From NCBI RefSeq assembly GCF_023278565.1, contig NC_064675.1, forward strand, positions 6,696,001 to 6,760,000: 64,000 nt of DNA. The letters run 5' to 3'. Position 1 is the first letter of the stretch, and each line of letters opens with the position of its first letter. Of the stretch, positions 11,219-22,930 are shown piece after piece. This DNA is from Colletotrichum lupini. Lineage: Eukaryota; Ascomycota; Sordariomycetes; Glomerellales; Glomerellaceae. The notes beneath the pieces were generated by a model. The model was not told where the DNA came from and ran no database searches. It worked only from the letters and a program-made list of their open reading frames with translations. A program made the translations under genes and the position numbers.

Positions 11219-12790
11219 TTACCCCCCATCGCCACCTCCTCCTCCTCCACCACCGCCATCACCGCCGCATCCTCCGTCCCCGCCGCCGCCGCCGCCGCCA
11301 CCACCATCCCCTCCACCGCAATCACCACTATCGAAAGAGACATAGACTCCGTCAAAGACGAAGTACTCGCCCTTTGTGCGTCTCTTTCTCTTCCTGATAG
11401 GATTAGTGCCACCGAGCCCGAACTTTGCCTTAATTTTGGCAGGATGACCAGGTTGAACAGCTGCTGCATCGGGGACGTAGCCGTCTCCTCCCAAGTTATC
11501 CATGACAGGATCTTTGGGACAGTCCTTGCTATACTTCTTCTCCCATTCGTTCCTCGTGTCGTGCAAAAATAGTTGTGCTGCAGCGGCCGACGTGACATGC
11601 TCATAGTCGATGAGCCTTCTGGCGACGTTAAAGCTCCACACCCAGTAAGATCCTGGGTAAAGCCGATGTGTATGCCAAAGAAGATCTATGGCTAGGGTTG
11701 GGGGTACAATGCAGCGGCTTTTCAACAGGTGGGTTCCTGACTTGGACCGAAAGATTGTGTCCATGTCGTATTCCAATGGGCGTGAGGTGAAGGTTCCTTC
11801 GGCAGGCCTTCCAAGCAGCTTGATGAACTGTTCGTAATCGCCAATTGAGCGGCCGAGACTCGCGGCAAACGAAGCATCGCTCTCTTTTGCTTGAATGACC
11901 GTCTTCCAAAATGCAATCTGACTGTTCAAAGTCTCTCGCAGGTCGTCGAGAGTGGGCCAGGGTGCCAACTGACACAATTCTCCGTCCCGACTATGTAGGT
12001 TGTTCTTGAAACAGACGTCTTGCCTCTTCCCGATCCTCATATCCGTCCACTCTGACAATTTCCATTCTCTCTTCCCCATAATGGTACAATAGGCTAGCTG
12101 ATCAACGTCGTGCATCATGATCGCCGGGTCAGCTTTGATATGCATACACGGCTGCTTGTTCGAAAAACGTGACAGCAGCTTCGACTTTCGCTCGGGTTGC
12201 CACGGCGGGTACCGCCACAGTTGGAAGGGCAGCTTGTGACTGTCATCTCTCATATTATAGCTCCCCCATTTCCTCTGGGCCTTTTTGTCGGACCATATGC
12301 CAGAGTTATAGAGGTCTAGTAGGCGCTTCACTGGGAAGTGATGATGGTTTAAGCCGTAGTCGCGATACCCTCCATCCCAAAGATACCGGTGGAATTTGCC
12401 TGGCGATAGGAGATGGCAGTACCAGATGATGGCTACATCCCTACCGAGTAATCTGAGTCAACACATTGAATTTAGTTTGAGAATGGGAACTCACCAAGGG
12501 GGTGGATAGTCATGCGGCGCAACACCATAGATGCGCAGGTAGCGGATGTAATTCACATAGCGCCACTCCGAATATGCTAGAGCTTCGTCGTGGATACCGC
12601 CAGCATTGTCATGTTTGAAGTGCGGTATGAGTTTCAGGAAAATCTCAATGAGCTGGATATGACTCTACACAGCCATCGAGGTCAGACATGGACCATCCCT
12701 TGAAACAATGTGGTCACTTACTGATGCGGCGAGTTGAAGCGAACTGTTGACTCTATCCTTGGGCCAAGGATCTTCAAATACCGGCGGCAT
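11219..12790 (-). CDS. Glycine-rich domain-containing (GRDP-like) protein, three exons
   Basis: Exons 12790-12722, 12664-12495 and 12440-11219 give 486 residues. Introns are 57 nt (GTAAGT...GTAG) and 54 nt (GTGAGT...GGTAG); the second must use the GGTAG acceptor, because the earlier CTCAG would create a stop at the junction. Two signature helices of the fungal/plant GRDP family are seen: WDVAIIWYCHLLSP (about 80-93) and IDLLWHTHRLYP (about 331-342). A basic patch (RKRKRRTK, about 429-436) precedes a C-terminal tail of almost only Gly with some Asp and Cys (about 454-486), encoded by a GC-rich triplet tract. Biochemical function of the family is unknown; plant members have been linked to stress and development. 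The frame is intact. It is probably an ordinary resident gene, not part of a catabolic set. Confidence 0.85.
11230..11330. repeat. Glycine-codon triplet tract
   Basis: A CCN-rich simple tract (on the plus strand mostly ccg, cca and cct triplets) that encodes the Gly-rich tail of the GRDP-like protein on the minus strand. Such tracts are prone to length variation. Confidence 0.75.
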
Positions 12791-13460
12791 GTTGCAGTTC
12801 TGTGTGCTAATATCAAATGGTTCTCCGGGCTTTGCCAGACGTTGATGACGGGACGTGGACAGTAGTCGAGCATTTATTTCTCAAGAGCTGAAATGCAAGG
12901 GTCACGCATGACATCTCAGGAACTGCCTGCCAAGTCGCTTGTGAACCTTGACAGCGGCGCATATTCCGCGCCGCTAAGCCCGGATTCACCTAGTTGCAGC
13001 ACTCAATGCCACGGGGCCGAAGCTGCGGTAAGAGAATCTGGTTTAGCGTCCCGGAAGCCGATAGTATGCACACCGCCCGAGAGAGGAGTTATGATCATGC
13101 GTAGGTTGATTGACATGCCCTGAAAGGGCGCACAAGGCAGATTCGGTCGCCCTGTGTTACGTCCGTTCCCCGGAGCCGGTTGGTGTCTCGAATGTGTGCA
13201 ATCGACAACGGCTGCGCCTCAACACCACATGCAACTGCTTTCAGCTCGTCGATCATTCGCAAAGTAGTTGATGGCCATGACTTTAATTCGCGAAAAAGAT
13301 TCTGTGCCTCTTTTGACGATTTCCGAAGAAGCCGAAGTACTAATGGAACTTTACAGCAATACCTTGTCGAAGCACATCGCTCCAAAAGCCACGAATATAG
13401 GCTGTTTGAGGACAAATATACACTGGAATGAAAAGTTGGTGCTCTCCAGAGGCGATCTCT
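12791..13460. other. Intergenic region, no gene seen
   Basis: Lies between the start of the GRDP-like gene and the 3' end of the beta-galactosidase pseudogene. Several short overlapping open frames on both strands show no recognisable motifs, and I do not call any of them a gene. Confidence 0.4.
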
Positions 13461-15245
13461 TTAGTACGCCCCGACTCTCTCCACCCACGACGGTTGAGGT
13501 GTCTGCCCAGGTTTTCGGTAGCCTGACTGGATGATGTGGTCCGCTACCAACTCGAACCCTTCGAGACGTGCACCCGATCCGTCCAAAGCCCAAAGAGTAA
13601 GTGCCACCGTGTTGTTGCCGTTATAGTTGAGGATACCCTCTGGAACAGAGAAGCGCGTTTGCGGGCCGAGATAGTTGACTGCATGGGGGTTAGATGTACA
13701 GTAACGATATCAAAGGTGGGAGGTTCAAGGTTCTCACTCACCATACTTGCCAAATTGGTACCCGTTGACGAAAAGTTGCGCGCGGAAGAGGCTCGACGCT
13801 CCGGTTGAAGCCGTCACATTCGAGATGACAAAACTCAGAGGGATGTCGTAGCCGATTGGCATATCCAAGGGGAACTCCGTCTCATAAAAAGCTACACCGG
13901 CTGTCTTGATGCCTTCAAATGGTGTCACTGAAGCCCAGTCAGACGTGGGTGCCCCTGGAAGATGATAGCCTTGTCGTTCGGCATAGAATGCACCCTCATT
14001 CAATGGACCACGCGACTTGTCAATGTAGCTTTCGGCTCCAAAGTTACCGGTGAGCTTCCATCTCACGTCGGACTGCTGATGACCACCAAGTGAAAAGTCA
14101 ACGATGCCGCGTGGAAGCTTCATCCAGTCAGACCGTGCCCAGAAGTTCATGCTCATGCCCATATGGTCAATGACGACAGTGAAGACTGAAGGGCCCTCGA
14201 GTTTTAGTCCAGCAAGATCAAAAACTTGCGTTGAGTTAGCAGTGTGAGAATCTCCAGCAAAAGACCCGAGGAAGATCTCGTTAACCCAGACAGAGTGGCT
14301 GTAAGCAAAGCCTCCTGCTGTCGTCACGTTGAAGAATGATTCGTTAGCAGTCGCGGTGAAGTGGCCTCGATAGATGAGTGAACCGCCATGGAACCCGTAG
14401 TCACTGCAGTAGAGCGATCGTGGGGTCGTTAAATTGCGAGGGTTGTTGCTTTTCTCTAGCGCTGCCTCGGTCCAGGCGGAATCGTCGTAGCTATTAGATA
14501 TCTCTGGGAGCGAATCGATTGAATGCCATTCCAGTTCGGGGAAGACGGGCAGGTTGAGAGCTGGACTCTCGAAGGCGATCTCAGCTTGGAGCCTGCCATT
14601 CTTTCATTGGGCGTTCGAAAGGGAGCGGCCATTGAAGGTAAGCGGGCTGTTGAAGGGACCCCACCTAGGATCTCAAGAGTCGTAGTAGCATTGATGTCTC
14701 CCGTCAAATGGAGAACTCCATCAGCGAAAGTTGCATTCCGCAGAAGATAAGGTCCCTTGACAATGATTGACGACTTCCCTAGAGTAGGCTTGATCAATCC
14801 ATCATTAGTATCGGGAAGGTCAAGGACCCAATGGCGGTAGGCGTCGTTGCGCCATAGGAGATGAATTTCGAAGGTTTCGAAATGCACAACCTGTCTCCTT
14901 TCTTGGACCACCCAGTGAACAGCTCTGAAGCTGACATAAGTGCGCGTTGTCGCGTTGCTACCTTCAAAATGCGGTAATCCTAACGAGAATGGCACAGCGA
15001 ACTCGTGCTCTTCGCCGTCGCCTCCGTACAAGATGAGCAGTGTCTTGTTTCCGTAGGTTTTCCAGGTGAATATCTCCGCTGAGGAGTAGATCAAGCTGGT
15101 GCCGCCGACATCATGATCTGTGATGTGGATTTTAGAGTCTCGCCCATGTAGCGACAGATCGCCGCCTAGCAAGGGGATGGAGATGTTGCCGACAGATGTC
15201 GGCACATTGAGTTTGTAGGAAGTGCGGTTGAGTGAGGTGTAATCG

Positions 15246-15250
15246 GTATG
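15246..15250 (+). repeat. Target-site duplication GTATG (left copy)
   Basis: GTATG flanks the chromovirus on both sides (15246-15250 and 22609-22613). Joining the host sequence across one copy restores the beta-galactosidase frame at codons for RHTDY. Confidence 0.93.
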
Positions 15251-15460
15251 TGTCAATAGGTGTGCGACACAGGGAAGAAGCTCACAGAGGCCAACTGCTA
15301 TTAGGGTTTAAAAGAGGAATTACTGAAATCTGCCCTTCCCTCGAGGTATACTACTAGCGCTCTATATATACCTAAGCTGCTCTTTTATTATTTAGTCCCC
15401 CTCTTTATACCCCCCTAAGCTATCCCTTAACCGACGAGGCCTAACCGGCGAGGCCTAATA
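15251..15460 (-). repeat. Chromovirus copy 1, 3' LTR
   Basis: 210 bp, starts TGTCAATAGG at the host junction and ends GGCCTAATA next to the purine-rich tract. It matches 22399-22608, with many transition differences, more of them towards the interior of the element. Confidence 0.92.
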
Positions 15461-15469
15461 GGGTGCTCC

Positions 15470-16830
15470 CTCCCCTAGGCTTCGTCCCAAAGCCCATTTA
15501 CGGTTTGCGTATATTATATTAATCTCTTACTTAAGAGGTCCTTAGATATGTAATACGAGGGCGGGTATAAGCGGCGCCCGTCGGCCCGAGTATAAACCCC
15601 TTACTCTAAATAATAGCCCTATAATTCTATACCCGGGTCGCTCCTATTTATAGGCCGTCCTTATAACCGCTAGTACCTAAGTAGTCGTCGCCCTACTTTT
15701 ATTTACTAATATTAACCCCCTTCTAAGCTACTATAATTCCGAATTCCTTTTCTCTTTTTTTTTATCCGTAGTTAGCCTTTTTATATATAATCTCTTATTT
15801 TTATTAGCGTTTGCGCTACTCCCTCGTTACGTAAATATTATAACTAACGAATATCTCCTAGATCCCCATTCTCGTATACTCCCCGCGCCTAAGTAAGTCT
15901 CTTTCGGAGTCGTTCCGTAATTATTACTAACTCGTTTTAATATAACTATAGCCCCTAATCGTAGCGTTATTACTATTAGTAATAGAACGGTCGTTAGCGC
16001 TATAGGTACGCCTAGTAGCGGCCGCGGTAGTAATTTACTTAAAAAGCCCGATATCCCCTTTACTCGCCCTAACTTCGTATATATATTATTACTTATACGC
16101 TACTTATATTAACTATTATAGACTCTTATTAAAAAGAAAAAGAAGGCGAACGCTAAGAAAATCGGGGTCGGCTAGGTGCGCCCGCTCCCCTACCCCGCCT
16201 ACGTTATATATAAAGCGCTCGATTTAAAAGTTAAGTACTATAATTAGCTAGGTCGGTAATTTATAGCCCCTAATTCGCTCTTTTATTTAATACTTCTCTA
16301 GGATTTAGCGTGCGTTATATTAAGTATACTACGCAGAACTATTTTTATAAAAATACGGTAAGCGCTTAGTACTATCGTTACTCTATCGCTTTTTCTAAGT
16401 ATTATACTAATAGCGTCTTAGGTCCTTAAGTTTATAGAATTTACGGTACGAACCTTTTAAAATACCGTATTTATTTCTAACGGCGACGTTTATAATTCGG
16501 AGGTTTATTACTCTATTATCGCTCTATTATTACTATTATTCGGGTCGCTAATATTATTTTATAGCTCTAGTAGACCTACCGAATCGCTACTAATAATACG
16601 TAGAGGGTACTTAAGCGCGCTAATAAAAAGGCCCGCTCGACCCCCGTTATTAATAATAACGATAATAAAGTAGCTACGAGCTCCTCCCGCGCTACGTTTT
16701 CGTCCCGTAACGACACTATAATCGCACTACTTTATATTATCCGCAACGAAGTGCGCCGCTCTAATAATATTTTAGCTAGTATATAGTCGCCCCGCTTATA
16801 CTCCGTATTCGTAATTAATTATTTATAGAT
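15470..16830. other. 3' region of the chromovirus beyond pol
   Basis: About 1.4 kb between the end of the chromodomain-containing pol frame and the 3' LTR. The same segment can be followed in copy 2 (about 38.1-39.5 kb) and copy 3 (about 32.8-34.2 kb, reversed), so it belongs to the element. I see no recognisable protein family in it; stops are frequent. It may be a long 3' untranslated region or an additional decayed gene. Confidence 0.5.
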
Positions 16831-19800
16831 TTATTAATAGTAAGGAGATTATTTCTTTTATAACGACCCCTAGGATAATAGCTAAAGCGGCCCTTTTATA
16901 CATAAGAGCGGTCCTTTTATAAATAAGGGCGGTCCTTTCGCGCGTCGCAAGGATTAGGAAAATAGTTAGTAGTTAGCGCGTTTATACTACTTAGTTATAG
17001 CTACGTAGCCCCTTTTTTTTATCGTTAGTAACTAGTTCGCTACGTTATTAGGCTCCTTAGGAGCTAGGGCGCGCTGCCTAATTAAAACTCGTTCTTTATA
17101 TATACTAATTAACGCTACGTTTTTAATATACTTAGCTAGCTCTTACGTATCTTCGTTACTATTATATCCCTTCTACCGGATTAGGTATTATCGCCTCCTT
17201 TTTAGCCCTCTATATTATATAATATCTTCTACTTTATAAAGTAGCTCCCTATTTATATCCCTAATAAGTAAGGGCTTCCGAGGGGCTTCCTCGCGGTATT
17301 AATACGGCTCGAGTAAGGATATATAGAATATATTATATATTCTATACTACGTTAGTACGTCTAGTTAGTAAGCGACCCCCGCCGTTCTGATTATTAATTT
17401 AACTTCGAATAGGCCTAGATACTTATTAACTAACTTCTAGCTAGGACGCTACTTCCTAATATTCTTTTCTAATAGTAGTACCTAGTCGCCCACTTTATAT
17501 AACATATCTATCTTAGCTTTATTAACTTATTACTTATACGTCTCGCGTGCTTTTTATATAAGGGGTCGTAGAGCTTCTTAGTTAGCTCGTAATCGGGCCG
17601 CACGCTCCTCGGCTAAGACATTCTATATACTATCTCGAGTCCCCGTTAAGATCAATATAGGGTACGTAGGTAAGAACCCGAGTAGGGCCTTAATAAGCGC
17701 TCTACGGATTACTAAGTACTAGGCGTTATTATATATAAACTCGGCTAAGTAAAGACGCTATGCCTAATCCGATTAGTCCTAAGTATAGAAGTAGCAAAAG
17801 TACTACTCTAAGTATTAGTTCTACCGTTCTATTTAACCGTCCGTTTATAAGTAGAACGCGGTACTAAGACGCCTCTTTATTACTAAAAAGTAGTAAAGAT
17901 AAGTCTAAAACTTACTTATAAATAACGACCCCCTATTAGAGACGATCTCTTTAGGTATTCTAAACTTAGTAAAGATCTTTATAAATAGGAGGTCTGCGAA
18001 TCCCTAGGCTATAAGGGTCGTCCTCGTAATAATATAGACGCTATACTTCGTAAATCGGTCTATTATAACGAGTACTGCGTCGTAGGGGCGCTTCCCGATT
18101 AGCGTAGTTAATATAAGTAAGCCCGTAATAAAGTCTAGCGATATCTCTTATTATAACCTAACCGGGGTAAGTAGGGGGCGTAGTAAGCTATACGGCTTAT
18201 AGTAACGAGGCTTCGTCCGCTAGCATATTATATAAGTATTAATATAACTTTTTATATCCCTACTTACTTTATCCTAGTAATAGTAGCGTTTTAGTAGCGC
18301 TATTATCCGCTTTATATTATAATATCCCGCTATAAGCGTATCGTAATATGCTTTAATAACCTCTCTTTTTAGCCCCTTATATAGTAATACGTAGGCGCGG
18401 CCGCTATAATATAGTAGCCCTTTAGAATCGTATACCTAGCTCTATTATTACTTTTTCCTAGCTAAGTAAGGCTATTAGTTCCTCTTAGTCTACTACTTAT
18501 CCCTTATAAAAGCGTCCTCTTATTAAGCGGCCCGTAGTCGACTTATTATTAATAACCCCTCCTTACTAAATACTATTTTAGGTACTCCTATTATATTAGA
18601 GTCCTATAGAACGAGTAGCTCGCGATTTATAGTTTTAATAGTAGGCTTAAGTAGCTCTCTAAGTACTATACTATAACTCTAATACCCTAGGCTTATAGCC
18701 CCGTTATGCCTCTCGAAGTACTCCTCAGAGTTCCCTCGAGCCGGAGCTCTTAACCTCTTTTACTTACTTCTCCGTATTATTACTAGTTCCGCTTCTAAAA
18801 TACTTACTATCCCTTTTACTTAGGAGCCGCTCCCGCGGCTCGTCCTTATATACCTTATTACTACGACTCTAAAAGGCTCTTATATATTTCTAGCGTTATA
18901 GAGGTCTTCTCTTATTTTTAATAGTAGCTCCTCTACTCCGCTATCGTTACTACTTTTATTATAATTAGGTCTTTATAATAGTCTATTTACTAGGTTCTTT
19001 ATACCTAGCTTAAACTTAATCTCGATATTAAACGTTACGAGTTCGTCTAGCTAGCGTAGCTATCTCCCGTTTAGTCTCTTTTTTATATCTAGGAACTATA
19101 AGTTAAAATAATTTATAAATACTACGACCTAATCTCAGTTATAAGCGAGGTAGTATTACTAGTTCCTTAGTACGTTTATAATAGTTAGTAGCTCCGCGTC
19201 TCTTATACCGTAGTAGCTCTCCGTATTTATTAATTTCCTCAACTTATAAATAATTAAGTACTAATTACCCTTAAATAATTACGTAATTACTAAGCCGATA
19301 GCTCGAGCCGAAGCGTCTATTTATAACTATATAAGCAAGGTAAGGTTAAAATATTATAGCATTAGCGCATTAGTAAATACTACTAATAGCTTCTTAAATA
19401 ACTCTACGGCTAGTATTAGTAGCTCTAATTATCCCGGTTTTACCTTCTTTAGCAAGTCTATTAGAGATACCGTTATCTTAGCGTAATTACTAATAAATCT
19501 GCAGTAAAACCCCGTAAATCTAAAGAACGTTTATATATCTTTAATACTCCTTAAAAGTAGCTAATTTGCTATAGCTTTAGTGCGCGCGGGTTCTATTTTT
19601 ATACCTTCGTTAGATACGATATACCCTAGGAATCCTATACGCAATATATAGAACTCGTATTTATTACTATTTAGATATAGGTTTTATTACCGTAGTTTTT
19701 ATAGTACGCTATATACGTACTCTTTATACGCTACGTAGTCGTTATTATATATTAGGATATTGTTTAGGTATACGATATAAATAGTGTCGACTAGGCCGCT

Positions 19801-21950
19801 CAGAACGTTATTAATATATACTTAGAAAGTCGCGGGCGCGTTAGTTAGCCCGAAAGGTATAACTAGGTATTCGAACTACCTATATTTAGTACGAAAAGCC
19901 GTTTTTTACTTATCGCCCTCGGCTATATATATATAGTAGTACGCGTTCTTAAGGTCTAGCTTCGTAAAAATAGAGGTATTAGATAGTCTATTTAGTATCT
20001 TTTTAATTAGCGGTAGCGGCGTTCTATTTTTTTATATAATCTTATTAATTACTTTATAATCGACGCAAAGTCGTAGCTCTCCTCCTTTTTTAAGTATAAA
20101 GAGGATAGGTGCTCTTGCCGGGCTTATAGAGGGGCGTATCTAGCCCCTAGCCTCTGCTTTTATTAAATAGTCGCGCAGGATCTCGAGCTTATAGTTTAAT
20201 AATAAGTAAATAGGTCCTTAGGGAATAGGCGCCGCGTTATCTAGCTCAATACAGTAGTCGTATTATACTCTATTTAGTAGCGAGATAGCCTTCTTTTTTA
20301 AAAATAAGTCGTTAAAGTCCTAGTAACGTAGCTTTTAGTCCTCGGCTACGCTTACTAATACTACGTCGCTATTTATAGCTAGGTTAATTATAATATGCGC
20401 AAGTATTACCAAAACTAAGTCGTTTAGTAACCCCTTTTTTAAGGCGTCTAAGCGGATATATTATTCGTAGATTAGATACCGCTATTTCTTTTATTTTTAA
20501 TTAATTAGTAAGTCAATATCCTCTAGCTAGGGGAAACTAAGGATAAGCGTAAGTATTATAATATCGGCTATTACGAAGCGATATAACTATATCTCTATTA
20601 CGTAGTCGCTATTAGTAATTCGAAGCCGTAAGTAGTAGCTTCCTAGCGTCTCTATCTATTTACCCTCGACGTTTACTAGCTACGGTAATAAGTAAATTCG
20701 TAAATTAGCATTAAAGCTATTAAGTAGCCCGATACTAACTACGTTCCCTTTTGCTCCTAAATCGATAAGGGCGCTTAGCTTTTCCTATACGTAGTTTAGG
20801 TATATATAAATTAGGATATCTAAGCGCCGCCCTTATTAATCACTAGCTACTCTTTTTACTAAGATAGTATTCGAGCTCGTTACTAGTCCGCACTACTTAG
20901 CTAGGGTAAGGTCTAATCGATAGCTAGCGGCCTTATACCCCTTTTAATTATATTTATAATATATAACGCTCGGGTAGCTATTAGCGAGGTGCCTAGTTTT
21001 ACTATAGTTATAGTATTACTAATACTACTCCCGCGGTTATAGGTAATCCCTTACGATATAGCTAGTCTCTTTGTAATTATAATACGTAGTGTCCTTACTA
21101 AGCGAGTTGCGGCGTGTTCTTTATATATTCGACTTATTAATACCCCGGTATTTTCCCACTAGCTCGTTTAAGTTTAAGTTAAAATATTACCTAGGGGACG
21201 TTTATAGGCTCCTTATTAATAGCGAGGATTGTTCGATACGTCTTACTAGCGATACTAACTATAAATAAGTCCGCAGAAGTTCTATTTATAATACTATTAC
21301 GAGGTATAGTTCGGGCCGTAGCTTACTTATTAGCATAAAGATCCTCTATTTTTTTATTAGGATATATTCTAATTCTATCTCGAGCTTATTAATATGGCTA
21401 ACGAACTCGTCGACTTTCTCTTTCTAGCCTTACGAGGTACTATCTAGTCGTATATTCGTTACTATTCCTCGGCTAGTAGGATCGGATAGGTTATTTTATA
21501 AAAAGGTCTCTAGTTCCTTCTATATAACCTAGTCTATTATGAAACCGGGGGTCCTTTAGTAGTTAAAGATATAGTATATCTAGGAGGTTTTTATACCGCC
21601 GCTTAGGTAGCTAACTATATATACTACTTTATTATAGTCTATTCTTATTTATTAAGCCTATAGGTTAAAGCGATAGTAATAGTTAAAAAAGAAGCTCTAT
21701 AGATCCCGTGCCGATTTATTAGCGTATAATAAGTTAAAAAAGGATAGTAGTTTAAATATAAACGTTCTGCTTACGGCGCTTATTTAAGTTAAGAGGGAGC
21801 TAGTAAATAGGGGCTTAGGTAGTACGAACTCGTCGCTTTATTATTACTTAAGCGGCGTTTTAAGTACGGCTTTACCTATCGAACTATCTTTAGTCTAGGG
21901 GTTTACGTTTTTATTTACGTTAAAGCTAACGTCCGAGGCTACTATAGCTA
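16830..21950 (-). pseudogene. Chromovirus gag-pol, RIP-inactivated
   Basis: Minus-strand translation, interrupted by many stops, shows the Ty3/gypsy order. Zinc-knuckle remnants lie at about 20.95-21.08 kb, with several Cys codons changed to Tyr. The protease ALID-G-A motif is at about 20.76 kb. Reverse transcriptase spans about 20.15-19.70 kb, including a TKLDLK block, an FGLTNAPATF block and YLNN in place of the YLDD catalytic motif. RNase H remnants are at about 19.35-19.15 kb, integrase at about 18.25-17.45 kb (DFI-G, VSNRGSLF), and a C-terminal chromodomain (YKVEDI ... KRRR-YLIR-KGY) at about 17.28-17.13 kb. The chromodomain places it in the chromovirus clade, whose integrases can direct insertion to marked chromatin. 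The gag start is not resolved. Confidence 0.88.
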
Positions 21951-22398
21951 AAACCGTAGCCCTTAGCGCGGGGGCCAGGCTATCTGAGGAGCTCCGTAAG
22001 CGTTCTAAATCTACTCGTCTTTTACATAGGCGCTCTTCGTACGTTATAATAAGGATTTCTTTCTCTAATTATCGTTCTTATTCCTATAGTTCTACTAGCC
22101 TATTACTTATCGTTCGGTTTAAGTATTAGTAAGTAAGGGTAGGAGGTTCGCTATTTTATTTAAAATTTATTAATACTCTTAGCAATACGGTCCTTTTACG
22201 TCGCCGCTACGTTAATAGTCTTACTACGCTTCGTTCTTATATCGTTTATTAAGGAGGAGGCGACTCTGGGGGGTCCGATAAAAAAGAGTTATCTTCTTCT
22301 TATTATTATAGCGCCGACTACGCTCTCTTACTACGTCTCGTTCTTATTAGTATTTTAAGCTTCTAGCCTAGTCCCCTTCGTAAGTAGAGATTTTAGAT

Positions 22399-22608
22399 TA
22401 TTAATAAGTATATAACATAGGGAAAAAGCTTATAGAGGCTAACTACTATTAGGGTCTAAAAGAGGAATTATTAAAATCTACCCTTCCCTCGAGGTATACT
22501 ACTAGCGCTCTATATATACCTAAGCTGCTCCTTTGTTACTTAGTCCCCCTCTTTATACCCCCCTAAGCTATCCCTTAACTAACGAGGCCTGACCGGCGAG
22601 GCCTGATA
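22399..22608 (-). repeat. Chromovirus copy 1, 5' LTR
   Basis: 210 bp, starts TATTAATAAG (RIP-altered form of TGTCAATAGG) and ends GGCCTGATA at the host junction. Confidence 0.92.
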
Positions 22609-22928
22609 GTATGGCGCATAACGTAGAACCGAGTCTTGTCCCTTACGATTGGAACAACTTGGAGGTCTGGTGTGCTAATAAACTCGGTAGACGTAGCGTT
22701 CTGGGGGATGGCTGTGAGATAGGCCTCGGAAGCACGGAGGAAATGGGCTTCGATCTTGGCCTCGCTGTACTTTTCCCGGTCGATCCTACGATTCTCTCTG
22801 ATGGAAGCACTATGATCGTAGGAAGTGTAGCCCTCTGAGTGACCTATGTTCCCCCAATTTGTCCCGCTATATGTCTATCCGCCACTTTAGTGACCAGCTA
22901 ATGCAAGACAGGAGAAAAGCATACTATA

Positions 22929-22930
22929 TA
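22929..22930 (+). repeat. TA target duplication of the Fot1-like element
   Basis: TA on each side of the element (22929-22930 and 24818-24819), the insertion signature of the Tc1/mariner/Pogo superfamily. Confidence 0.8.

Larger units (their letters stand above)
15251..22608 (-). mobile_element. Ty3/gypsy chromovirus, copy 1 (7358 bp), moderately RIP-mutated
   Basis: A full-length LTR retrotransposon with 210-bp LTRs and a 5-bp target duplication (GTATG). LTR termini are TG...CA type (TGTCAATAGG at the left, CTGATA at the right where CTAACA is seen in copy 2). The polyprotein is on the minus strand. A purine-rich tract next to the 3' LTR (15461-15480, GGGGAGGGAG on the minus strand) fits the plus-strand primer. 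This copy keeps the most GC of the three and is the best for recognising domains. It sits in a coding exon of the GH35 gene. Confidence 0.95.

Noticed and set aside
22611..22838. 75-codon plus-strand frame next to chromovirus copy 1
   Set aside because: It is antisense to a clear segment of the GH35 pseudogene (GTNWGN ... GYTSYDHSASI on the minus strand).
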